From Vulcaniibacterium tengchongense (GTDB lineage: Bacteria > Pseudomonadota > Gammaproteobacteria > Xanthomonadales > Xanthomonadaceae), in contig NZ_RKQN01000003.1 of NCBI RefSeq assembly GCF_003814555.1, positions 1 to 45,600 of the forward strand: a DNA stretch of 45,600 nt, written 5' to 3'. Positions within the stretch are counted from its first letter, which is position 1; every line of letters starts with the position of its first letter. Both the position numbers and the translations under genes were made by a program. Under the pieces are notes generated by a model. The model made no database searches and was not told where the DNA came from. It worked only from the letters and a program-made list of their open reading frames with translations. This document shows, piece after piece, positions 7,014-13,938 of this stretch.

Positions 7014-7034
7014 GGCGCGGCTTTAGGCCGCGCC
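7014..7034 (-). terminator. hairpin after DUF3489 gene
   Basis: Perfect 8-bp stem GGCGCGGC (7014-7021) / GCCGCGCC (7027-7034) with a TTTAG loop, 8 bases after the stop of the minus-strand gene at 7043. No T-run follows on the minus strand, so termination may be weak or rho-assisted. Confidence 0.45.
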
Positions 7035-7042
7035 TTTGACAG

Positions 7043-7630
7043 TCAGCGAATCCGGTAGACGCGCTCGCCGCCCGGGGATTTCTCGGAGACGATCGTCAGG
7101 CCCAGTTTCTTCTTCAGCGCCCCGGCCAAGGTGCCGCGCACCGTGTGCGCCTGCCAGCCGGTGCTGTCCATGATCTGGCGGAGGGTGGCGCCTTCGGGAC
7201 GCTGCAGCATCGCGATCACCTGCGCCTGCTTGCTGTGGGCGCGGGGGCGGCGCGGCTCGGCGCTGCGATGCGCATCCTGCGCCCAGGCCGCTTCGGCGGC
7301 GTTCACCGCCGCCTCCAGGTCGGCCTCGTCGCGCGCCGTCTGCGCCTGCTCGGCCTGGGCGATCACCGCATCGAGTTTCGCAACGAAGGACTGGCGCTGG
7401 GCGGTGCGGGCACCCGGGCGCGGCACGCCCAAGGCCTCGTAGCCTGCGTCGGCAACGACCCAGACCTCGCCCTGGCGGGCGATCAGGGCGCGGTTGGCCA
7501 GGCCGTCGAGCACCTTGCGGCGGGCACCGCCTTGGATGTGCTCGGGGAACCAGTCGATTCGGCCGTCGCTGTGCTCGAGCGCATGGGCCAGGATCGCGTG
7601 CTGGGCGGGGGTCAGGGTGATGGTGCTCAT
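7043..7630 (-). CDS. DUF3489 domain protein
   Basis: 195 aa from the ATG at 7630, chosen because AGGAGCAGACC stands directly before it; the frame extends upstream without such a site. The C-terminal ~75 residues (KQAQVIAMLQRPEGATLRQI, then WQAHTVRGTLAGALKKKLGL) are the winged-helix-like DUF3489 domain, seen in phage and mobile-element proteins and presumed to bind DNA. An acidic, Ala-rich middle may form a coiled coil. A regulator of the island is plausible but unproven. Confidence 0.8.
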   Translation of the reverse strand: MSTITLTPAQHAILAHALEHSDGRIDWFPEHIQGGARRKVLDGLANRALIARQGEVWVVADAGYEALGVPRPGARTAQRQSFVAKLDAVIAQAEQAQTARDEADLEAAVNAAEAAWAQDAHRSAEPRRPRAHSKQAQVIAMLQRPEGATLRQIMDSTGWQAHTVRGTLAGALKKKLGLTIVSEKSPGGERVYRIR

Positions 7631-7664
7631 GGTCTGCTCCTGGATAGGGATGGATCGGCGCGAG

Positions 7665-7910
7665 TCAGTCTTCCCAGAGGTGCTCGCCATCGAGGCTGAT
7701 CCACAGGCGCGCATCGCGCGCGGTGGCCATCTCGCGCACCGCCAAGCCGGTTTTGAGGTGGGTGCCGGTCTTGCCGGTGAAGTCGTAACGCTGGCCGTCG
7801 TGCATCACGGTCGTTGGGCCTTGCTCGTCGAACTCGATTCGGATCAGGCGGGTGCCGAGGGCGTTGCCGTTGGTGTCGGTGACCTGGGGTTGGCGGATGC
7901 GCAGGGTCAT
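7665..7910 (-). CDS. small hypothetical protein
   Basis: 81 aa from the ATG at 7910, preceded by AGGAGCAGACC. It starts MTLRIRQPQVTDTNG and ends DGEHLWED, with short beta-rich segments. No family recognised. Second of the genes preceded by the 31-bp repeat (36 bases upstream). Confidence 0.65.
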   Translation of the reverse strand: MTLRIRQPQVTDTNGNALGTRLIRIEFDEQGPTTVMHDGQRYDFTGKTGTHLKTGLAVREMATARDARLWISLDGEHLWED

Positions 7911-7946
7911 GGTCTGCTCCTTGGTGCGTGGTGATCGGGTGAGGTG

Positions 7947-7977
7947 ATGAACGCGCTGTTCGCGTGAGAAGCCAAGC
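7947..7977. repeat. 31-bp island repeat, copy 2
   Basis: Second copy of the element at 6952, 3 mismatches from copy 1. The plus-strand frame is closed after six codons (MNALFA then TGA), so coding conservation fails here. Its right end forms half of the hairpin at 7968-7993. Confidence 0.7.
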
Positions 7978-7993
7978 GTTCTTGCTTGGCTTC
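7968..7993 (-). terminator. perfect hairpin after gene 8004
   Basis: GAAGCCAAGC (7968-7977) and GCTTGGCTTC (7984-7993), perfect 10-bp arms with a 6-base loop, 10 bases past the stop of the minus-strand gene 8004-8270. The left arm is the end of the 31-bp repeat, so one structure could end the upstream transcript and sit in the leader of the next gene. Confidence 0.5.
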
Positions 7994-8003
7994 GCATTGC
8001 TCG

Positions 8004-8270
8004 TCAGACCTTGCGCAACACCGCGATGCCGGCCTGCGCCAGTTCGAGCGCGGCGGCGTGGAAGGCCATCTCGCCGACCCAGGGCGCAGCCCTTGCGTCG
8101 TCAAACAAGCGGTCGATGACCGGCCGGGCCTTGGCGCGCATCGCGGCGCAGGCGGCTTCGAGCTCGTCGCGGCTGGCGGCGGCCACCTCCTTGCGGCAAG
8201 TGCGCACCAGCACGGTCAGGGCGGCCTCGGCGAGCTTGGTGGCGAGAAGGTCGGGGATGTGGGGGTTCAT
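8004..8270 (-). CDS. small hypothetical protein
   Basis: 88 aa, predicted almost entirely helical and Ala-rich (MNPHIPDLLATKLAEAALTV at the start). AAAGGACGCCC precedes the ATG at 8270. No domain recognised. It is the furthest upstream member of the minus-strand island and would be transcribed divergently from the terminase genes. Confidence 0.65.
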   Translation of the reverse strand: MNPHIPDLLATKLAEAALTVLVRTCRKEVAAASRDELEAACAAMRAKARPVIDRLFDDARAAPWVGEMAFHAAALELAQAGIAVLRKV

Positions 8271-8307
8271 CGGGCGTCCTTTCGGTCGGGTGGTTCGGGG
8301 TGACGTG

Positions 8308-8338
8308 ATGAACGCGCTTCTCGCCCGTGAAGCCAAGC
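8308..8338. repeat. 31-bp island repeat, copy 3
   Basis: Third and most diverged copy. On the plus strand it opens MNALLAREAKRFLRVLGKN, which stops at 8367, just before the terminase small subunit gene at 8391. On the minus strand it is the leader of gene 8004-8270. It therefore lies in the divergent control region between island and packaging genes. Confidence 0.65.
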
Positions 8339-8390
8339 GTTTTCTGCGGGTGTTGGGCAAGAACTGACGATGACTTGATCGAAGAGGGCC

Positions 8391-8921
8391 ATGGGCATCT
8401 CGATTCGCGCCTACGCCCGCCACCGTGGGGTATCGGACACCGCCGTGCACAAGGCCATCCGCACCGGGCGCATCACGCCCGAGGCGGACGGCACCATCGA
8501 CCCAGACCGGGCCGACCGCGACTGGACCCGGAACTCCGAGCCGCCGAAGGCGGGAACGGGCTCCCGGACCGTGAAGGTGCGGGTGGCGGAGGATCCGGCC
8601 CCCAACCTCGCCACCGGCCTGCCCGCAGGCGGCACCACGCTCGTGCAGGCGCGCACGGTCAACGAGGTGGTCAAGGCGCAGACCAACAAGGTGCGGCTGG
8701 CCCGCCTCAAGGGCGAACTGGTCGATCGCCACCAGGCCATCGCGCATGTGTTCAAGCTCGCCCGTACGGAGCGCGACGCTTGGCTCAACTGGCCGGCGCG
8801 GATCTCGGCGCAGATGGCGGCCCGGCTCGGCGTGGAGGCCCACACCCTGCACGTGGCCCTGGATGCCGCCGTGCGCGAGCACCTCGCCGAGCTCGGGGAA
8901 CTCAAGGTTCGGGTCGATTGA
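8391..8921 (+). CDS. phage terminase small subunit
   Basis: 176 aa. The N-terminal helix-turn-helix (IRAYARHRGVSDTAVHKAIR) resembles lambda Nu1-type and related small terminases that recognise the packaging site. The C-terminal half (KLARTERDAWLNWPARISAQ) is the region expected to contact the large subunit. The stop overlaps the start of the large subunit gene by one base (TGATG), so the two are translationally coupled. Assignment relies on the HTH, size and position. Confidence 0.85.
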   Translation: MGISIRAYARHRGVSDTAVHKAIRTGRITPEADGTIDPDRADRDWTRNSEPPKAGTGSRTVKVRVAEDPAPNLATGLPAGGTTLVQARTVNEVVKAQTNKVRLARLKGELVDRHQAIAHVFKLARTERDAWLNWPARISAQMAARLGVEAHTLHVALDAAVREHLAELGELKVRVD

Positions 8922-10894
8922 TGGACGAGTTCGCCTATGAGGGCTGGGACGTCATCGAGCGCGCTTGGCGCGAGGGCCTCACGCCGGACCCGCTGCTCAC
9001 CGTCTCCGAATGGGCCGACCGTCACCGGGTGCTGTCGAGCAAGGCCTCGAGCGAGCCGGGGCGCTGGCGCACCAGCCGCACGCCGTATCTGAAGGCGATC
9101 ATGGACTGCCTGTCGCCGACCTCGCCCATCGAGCGCGTGGTGTTCATGAAGGGCGCGCAGGTGGGCGCGACCGAGACCGGCTCGAACTGGATCGGCTACG
9201 TGATCCACCACGCGCCGGGGCCGATGATGGCCGTGTGGCCCACCGTGGAGATGGCCAAGCGCAACTCCAAGCAGCGCATCGACCCGCTGATCGAGGAGTC
9301 GCCGGTGCTCTGCGAACTCATCGCTCCGGCGCGTTCGCGCGACTCGGGCAACACCATCCTCGCCAAGGAGTTTCGTGGCGGCGTGCTGGTGATGACCGGC
9401 GCGAACAGCGCGGTGGGCCTGCGCTCGATGCCGGTGCGCTATCTCTTTCTCGACGAGGTGGACGCCTACCCGCTCGACGTCGAGGGGGAGGGCGATGCGA
9501 TCTCGCTCGCTGAGGCGCGCACGCGCACCTTTGCGCGGCGCAAGATCTTCATCGTCTCGACGCCGACGATCGCGGGCGCCTCGGCCATCGAGCGCGAGTA
9601 CGAGGCATCCGACCAGCGGCGCTACTTCGTGCCCTGCCCGCATTGCTCGCACCGGCAGTGGCTGCGCTTCGAGCAACTGCGTTGGGAGAAGGGCCGGCCC
9701 GAGACGGCGGCGTATGTGTGCGAATCATGCGAGACGGCGATCGCCGAGCACCACAAGACCTGGATGCTGGAGCACGGCGAGTGGCGCGCGACGGCGGAAG
9801 GCTCGGGCAAGACGGCGGGGTTTCATCTGTCGTCGCTGTACAGCCCGCTGGGCTGGCGCGCCTGGTGCGAGATCGCCGCTGCGTGGGAAGCCGCCGTCAG
9901 TAAAGAGTCGGGATCGGCCGCTGCCATCAAGACTTTCAAGAACACCGAGCTCGGCGAGACCTGGGTCGAGGAGGGCGAAGCGCCCGACTGGCAACGCCTG
10001 CTGGAGCGCCGCGAGGACTATGCCATCGGCACCATTCCCGCCGGCGGGCTCTTGCTCACCGCCGGCGCCGACGTGCAGAAGGACCGCATCGAGGTCTCGG
10101 TCTGGGCCTTCGGGCGTGGCAAGGAGGCCTGGCTCATCGAGCACCGGGTGCTGATGGGCGACACCGCACGGGATGCGGTGTGGAAGGCGCTGGGCGGGAT
10201 GCTCGCCGAGACCTGGACCCATGCCTCGGGCGCGGCCATGCCGCTGGCCCGCTTGGCGCTGGACACCGGCTTTGCGACACAGGAGGCCTACGCCTTCGTG
10301 CGCGCCTGCCGCGACGCGCGGGTGATGGCGGTCAAGGGCGTGCGGACGGGTTCGATGGGGGGCGCAGCCCTGATCGGCACACCGACGGCGGTCGATGTCT
10401 CGCAGGCGGGCAAGAAGCTGCGCCGGGGCATCAAGGTGTATGCGGTCGCGGTGGGGCTCGCCAAACTCGAGTTCTACAACCACCTGCGCCAGAGCGCGGA
10501 GGTGGCCGACGACGGCGTGACGGTGACCTACCCGGCCGGATTCGTCCACCTGCCCAAGATCGACGCCGAGTTCCTCCAGCAGCTCTGCGCCGAGCAACTG
10601 ATCACCCGCCGCGACAGGAATGGTTTTCCGGTGCGGGAGTGGCAGAAGGTGCGTGAGCGCAACGAAGCGCTGGACTGCTACGTCTACGCCCGCGCCGCGG
10701 CCAGTGCCGCGGGGCTGGACCGTTTCGAGGAGCGCCATTGGCGCGAACTGGAGCGGCAACTGGGGCTGCCGCCGGCCGGCGAGCCCGAGTCGCTAATCGA
10801 ACGACCTTCCGAGGCCACCCCCAGCGGTGGCCTCGCTACTTCTACGAACCGCCACCCCGGCCGGCGTGTCATCCGCAGCCCCTGGCTGCGCTGA
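8921..10894 (+). CDS. phage terminase large subunit (GpA family)
   Basis: 657 aa, the usual length for lambda gpA-like enzymes. ATPase: FMKGAQVGATE (residues 75-85) is the unusual Walker A of this family, and YLFLDEVDAYP (174-184) is Walker B with the catalytic Glu. A zinc-binding CPHC / CESCE pair follows near residues 238-270. The C-terminal nuclease part contains LTAGADVQKDRIEV with an active-site Asp. It translocates and cuts phage DNA at the procapsid portal. ATG 8921 overlaps the small subunit stop. The last ~40 residues are low-complexity. Confidence 0.95.
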   Translation: MDEFAYEGWDVIERAWREGLTPDPLLTVSEWADRHRVLSSKASSEPGRWRTSRTPYLKAIMDCLSPTSPIERVVFMKGAQVGATETGSNWIGYVIHHAPGPMMAVWPTVEMAKRNSKQRIDPLIEESPVLCELIAPARSRDSGNTILAKEFRGGVLVMTGANSAVGLRSMPVRYLFLDEVDAYPLDVEGEGDAISLAEARTRTFARRKIFIVSTPTIAGASAIEREYEASDQRRYFVPCPHCSHRQWLRFEQLRWEKGRPETAAYVCESCETAIAEHHKTWMLEHGEWRATAEGSGKTAGFHLSSLYSPLGWRAWCEIAAAWEAAVSKESGSAAAIKTFKNTELGETWVEEGEAPDWQRLLERREDYAIGTIPAGGLLLTAGADVQKDRIEVSVWAFGRGKEAWLIEHRVLMGDTARDAVWKALGGMLAETWTHASGAAMPLARLALDTGFATQEAYAFVRACRDARVMAVKGVRTGSMGGAALIGTPTAVDVSQAGKKLRRGIKVYAVAVGLAKLEFYNHLRQSAEVADDGVTVTYPAGFVHLPKIDAEFLQQLCAEQLITRRDRNGFPVREWQKVRERNEALDCYVYARAAASAAGLDRFEERHWRELERQLGLPPAGEPESLIERPSEATPSGGLATSTNRHPGRRVIRSPWLR

Positions 10895-10930
10895 TCCACG
10901 CCGGCCGTCCCGAACCCCGAAGGAGAACCC

Positions 10931-11422
10931 ATGTCCCTGGCCACCCGCATCGAAAGCCTCGTCCTGCGCGTCGCGCAGGAGTTCAACGACGTCCGCGCCA
11001 AGGCCGGCAATCTCGCCAACCTCACCACCACCGACAAGTCCAGCCTGGTGGCGGCCATCAACGAACTGAAGGCCGCGGTGCAGGCCTCGGGGGCGATCGA
11101 CGACACCCAGGTCGCCACGAGCAGCACCTACTCCTCGCACAAGATCGTCACGCTGCTCGACACCCTCAAGGCCGAGATCCTGGGCGGGGCCGATGCCGCC
11201 TACGACACGCTGCTGGAGATCCAGCAGCTGCTGCAGGACGGCACCAGCGGCCTGGACGCGCTGCTTGCCGCGGTCAACCACCGCGTGCGCTTCGACGCGG
11301 CGCAGACCCTGACGGCTACCGAGCAGGCCCAGGCGCGCAGCAACATCGGTGCCGTGGCCGCGGCTGAGGTGGGCGACACCGACACCGACTTCGTCGCGAT
11401 CTTCGAAGGGGCCCTGGTCTGA
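10931..11422 (+). CDS. tail fibre-like protein
   Basis: 163 aa, preceded by AAGGAG. It starts MSLATRIESLVLRVAQEFND, probably a coiled-coil trimerising stem, followed by SSLVAAINELKAAVQ and a KIVTLLDTLK helix as found in collar or fibre proteins. The end has ATEQAQARSNIGA, a sequence common in phage tail fibres. It shares its N-terminal pattern with the next gene. Position right after the large terminase rather than in the tail block is unusual. Confidence 0.7.
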   Translation: MSLATRIESLVLRVAQEFNDVRAKAGNLANLTTTDKSSLVAAINELKAAVQASGAIDDTQVATSSTYSSHKIVTLLDTLKAEILGGADAAYDTLLEIQQLLQDGTSGLDALLAAVNHRVRFDAAQTLTATEQAQARSNIGAVAAAEVGDTDTDFVAIFEGALV

Positions 11423-11808
11423 TGAGCCTGGCCTCGCGCATCGGCGCCTTGGCCGGCCGCATCGGGCGGGAGGTCAAGGTCGGCGCCGACCACCCGGGTC
11501 TGGCGCGGGCCTGGGTGTGTTTCGGCTATGTCGGCAACCAGGTCGTCGTGCGCGCTGCGCACAACGTCGCCTCGGTCACGCGGCTGGCCGCAGGGCGCTA
11601 CCGCGTGCACTTCGCCAGCCCGCTGCCGGACGCGAACTATGCCTGGGTGGGCGTCGCCCGCAGCAACACCAACACGGGCACGCAGCGGCTGCTGATCGTG
11701 CGCGCGACCGCCGACGAGAAGACGCCGACGCACGTCGATGTGGGCTGCGCGACCACCGCCGCGTCCTTCGCCGACTCCCCCGAGATCGACCTCGTGGTCT
11801 ACCGCTGA
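11422..11808 (+). CDS. tail fibre/receptor-binding-like protein
   Basis: 128 aa, ATG overlapping the previous stop by one base. N-terminus MSLASRIGALAGRIGREVK echoes the upstream protein, suggesting a shared anchoring helix. The rest is beta-rich (RAWVCFGYVGNQVVVRAAHN, AGRYRVHFASPLPDANYAWV) like tips of phage fibres. Probably forms a two-part fibre with 10931-11422. Receptor unknown. Confidence 0.65.
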   Translation: MSLASRIGALAGRIGREVKVGADHPGLARAWVCFGYVGNQVVVRAAHNVASVTRLAAGRYRVHFASPLPDANYAWVGVARSNTNTGTQRLLIVRATADEKTPTHVDVGCATTAASFADSPEIDLVVYR

Positions 11809-12029
11809 TGGCCTACACCCAAGCCGACCTCGAGGCCCTGCAAGCCGCGCTCGCCAAGGGCGAGAAGCGCGTGAGCTTCGGCGACAAGACGGTCGAGTAC
11901 CGCTCGATCGAGGAGTTGCAAGCCGCCATCCGAGCGGTCAAGCGTGACCTGCACGAACAGGCCGTGGCCACGGGGCTGTGGCCCAGCGCGCCGCGGCAGA
12001 TCCGGATTCATACCCGCAAAGCGACCTGA
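11808..12029 (+). CDS. gpW-like head-tail joining protein
   Basis: 73 aa. It begins MAYTQADLEALQAALAKGEK, followed by VSFGDKTVEYRSIEELQAAI, the diagnostic pattern of lambda gpW (helix, beta hairpin, helix). gpW plugs the portal and provides the site for tail attachment. In lambda W also lies between terminase A and portal B, so order is conserved, with fibre and lysin genes inserted around it here. One-base overlap with the previous gene. Confidence 0.9.
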   Translation: MAYTQADLEALQAALAKGEKRVSFGDKTVEYRSIEELQAAIRAVKRDLHEQAVATGLWPSAPRQIRIHTRKAT

Positions 12030-12038
12030 GGGTTCATC

Positions 12039-12446
12039 ATGCGTGAGACGACGCAAAGCGCGCTCGACTGGCGCCGCTATCCCAACTTTCGTCCCGAGGA
12101 GTTTCGCTGCCGGCACACTGGGCGGCTGCGCATGGATCCGGGGTTTATGGAGCGGCTGCAGCGGCTGCGCAGCGCCTATGGCCGCTCGATGGTGATCACC
12201 AGCGGTTACCGCGATCCGACCCACCCGGCCGAGGCGGCCAAGACGAGCAGCGGCGCCCACACCCTGGGGCGGGCCTGCGACGTGGCCGTGCACGGTCGCG
12301 ATGCCCTCGATCTCGTCGTGCTCGCGGTGGCCCACGGCTTTACCGGCATCGGGGTGCAGCAGCGGGGACTGCGGCGTTTCATCCATCTGGACGACTTGGA
12401 CGCCACGACGGACCGTCCGCGTCCGACCCTGTGGAGCTACGCGTGA
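12039..12446 (+). CDS. M15-family peptidase (endolysin-like)
   Basis: 135 aa. The motif SGAHTLGRACD gives H74 and D81 and the later FIHLD gives H116: the zinc ligands of peptidase M15 (D-Ala-D-Ala or L-Ala-D-Glu cleaving). N-terminal RYPNFRPEEFRCRHTG is typical of phage M15 enzymes. It has no signal peptide, so it would need a holin (candidate at 29715). It may be the lysin or a virion-associated lysin; the location between head-tail and portal genes makes the second worth considering. Overlaps the portal start by 4 bases. Confidence 0.85.
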   Translation: MRETTQSALDWRRYPNFRPEEFRCRHTGRLRMDPGFMERLQRLRSAYGRSMVITSGYRDPTHPAEAAKTSSGAHTLGRACDVAVHGRDALDLVVLAVAHGFTGIGVQQRGLRRFIHLDDLDATTDRPRPTLWSYA

Positions 12447-13933
12447 GCTGGTGGAGCGGTCTCAAGCGCCGCATCTTCGGTGCGAGCCCGACCTACGACG
12501 GCGTGGGCGGCGGCCGCCGGGCCGTCGCCTGGCAGGTCGGCAATCCCGGGGCGGTCGCGGCGCTGGCTTTCACGCAGAACGAACTGCGCGCCAAGAGCCG
12601 CGATCTCGCCCGGCGCAACGCCTGGGCGGCCGCGGGCATCGAAGCCTTCGTGGCCAATGCCATCGGCACCGGCATCAAGCCGCAGAGCATGGTGACTGAT
12701 GCGGCCGTGCGCGAGGCCATCCACGCGTTATGGTGGGACTGGGTGGAGGAGGCCGACGCCGCAGGACTCACCGACTTCTACGGCCTGCAGGCGCTCGCCT
12801 GCCGCGCGATGCTGGAAGGCGGCGAGGCGCTGGTGCGCCTGCGCTGGCGCCGCCCGGAGGACGGCCTCGCGGTCGGCCTGCAACTGCAGGTGCTGGAGCC
12901 CGAGCACCTGCCGACGACGCTCAACCGCGACCTGCCCTCGGGCCACGTCATCCGCGCCGGCATCGAGTTCGACCGGCTCGGGCGGCGCGTGGCCTATCAC
13001 CTGACCCGCTCGCATCCGGGCGACGGGAGCCTGGCGCCGATGTCGGGCACGGGTACCTCCGCGGGAGGTCTCGACACCGTGCGCGTGCCGGCGAACGAGG
13101 TCATCCACCTGTTCCGCCCGCTGCGCCCGGGGCAGATCCGCGGCGAGCCGTGGCTCGCCCGCGCCCTGGTGAAGCTGCACGAACTCGACCAGTACGACGA
13201 CGCGGAACTGGTACGCAAGAAGACCGCGGCGATGTTCGCCGGCTTCATCACGCGGCTCGCCCCCGAGGACACCCTGATGGGCGAAGGGCTGCCGGACGCC
13301 CAGGGCGCGGCGCTCGCCGGGCTGGAACCCGGCACCTTGCAGATCCTGGAGCCGGGCGAGGACATCAAGTTCTCGGCGCCGGCCGACGTGGGCTCGAGCT
13401 ACGGCGAGTTCATGCGCCAGCAGTTCCGCGCCGTGGCCGCCGCCATGGGCATCACCTACGAGATGCTCACCGGCGATCTCACCCAGGTGAACTACTCCAG
13501 CATCCGCGCCGGGCTGCTGGAGTTCCGCCGCCGCTGCGAGGCCATCCAGCACGGGGTGATCGTGCACCAGCTCTGTCGCCCGGTGTGGCGCGCCTGGATG
13601 GAGCAGGCCGTGCTCGAAGGGGCGCTGAGCCTCCCCGGCTACGCCCGCCGCCGGCGCGCGTACCAGGCCGCCAAGTGGATCCCGCAGGGCTGGCAGTGGG
13701 TCGATCCGCTCAAGGAGTTCAACGCGCTCAAGCTCGCGATCCGCGCCGGGCTGATGAGCCGCTCGGAGGCGATCTCGGCCTACGGCTACGACGCCGAGGA
13801 CATCGACCGCGAGATCGCGGCGGACAACGCCCGCGCCGATGAACTGGGGCTGGTCTTCGACTCGGATCCGCGGCACGACCAAGCATCGAGGCCGGTGCCG
13901 ACACCTGCGCCCGACACCGAACTCCAGGACTGA
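12443..13933 (+). CDS. phage portal protein, lambda family
   Basis: 496 aa from GTG 12443, which overlaps the previous stop (GTGA); a GTG at 12431 is possible. Conserved lambda-type portal features include the N-terminal NPGAVAALAFTQNELRAKSR, RRNAWAAAGIEAFVANAIGT, and the core IRGEPWLARALVKLHELDQY, then YSSIRAGLLEFRRRCEAIQ. The dodecameric portal is the DNA entry channel of the head. Tail of the protein is low-complexity. Full length. Confidence 0.95.
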   Translation: MSWWSGLKRRIFGASPTYDGVGGGRRAVAWQVGNPGAVAALAFTQNELRAKSRDLARRNAWAAAGIEAFVANAIGTGIKPQSMVTDAAVREAIHALWWDWVEEADAAGLTDFYGLQALACRAMLEGGEALVRLRWRRPEDGLAVGLQLQVLEPEHLPTTLNRDLPSGHVIRAGIEFDRLGRRVAYHLTRSHPGDGSLAPMSGTGTSAGGLDTVRVPANEVIHLFRPLRPGQIRGEPWLARALVKLHELDQYDDAELVRKKTAAMFAGFITRLAPEDTLMGEGLPDAQGAALAGLEPGTLQILEPGEDIKFSAPADVGSSYGEFMRQQFRAVAAAMGITYEMLTGDLTQVNYSSIRAGLLEFRRRCEAIQHGVIVHQLCRPVWRAWMEQAVLEGALSLPGYARRRRAYQAAKWIPQGWQWVDPLKEFNALKLAIRAGLMSRSEAISAYGYDAEDIDREIAADNARADELGLVFDSDPRHDQASRPVPTPAPDTELQD

Positions 13934-13938
13934 CACCG

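Noticed and set aside
6952-8338. CRISPR-like array
   Set aside because: Only three diverged copies, spaced about 360-1000 bases apart with genes between, and no cas genes.
8327-8920. Upstream extension of the large terminase frame
   Set aside because: Overlaps the small terminase gene in another frame; ATG 8921 is coupled to its stop and begins conserved sequence.
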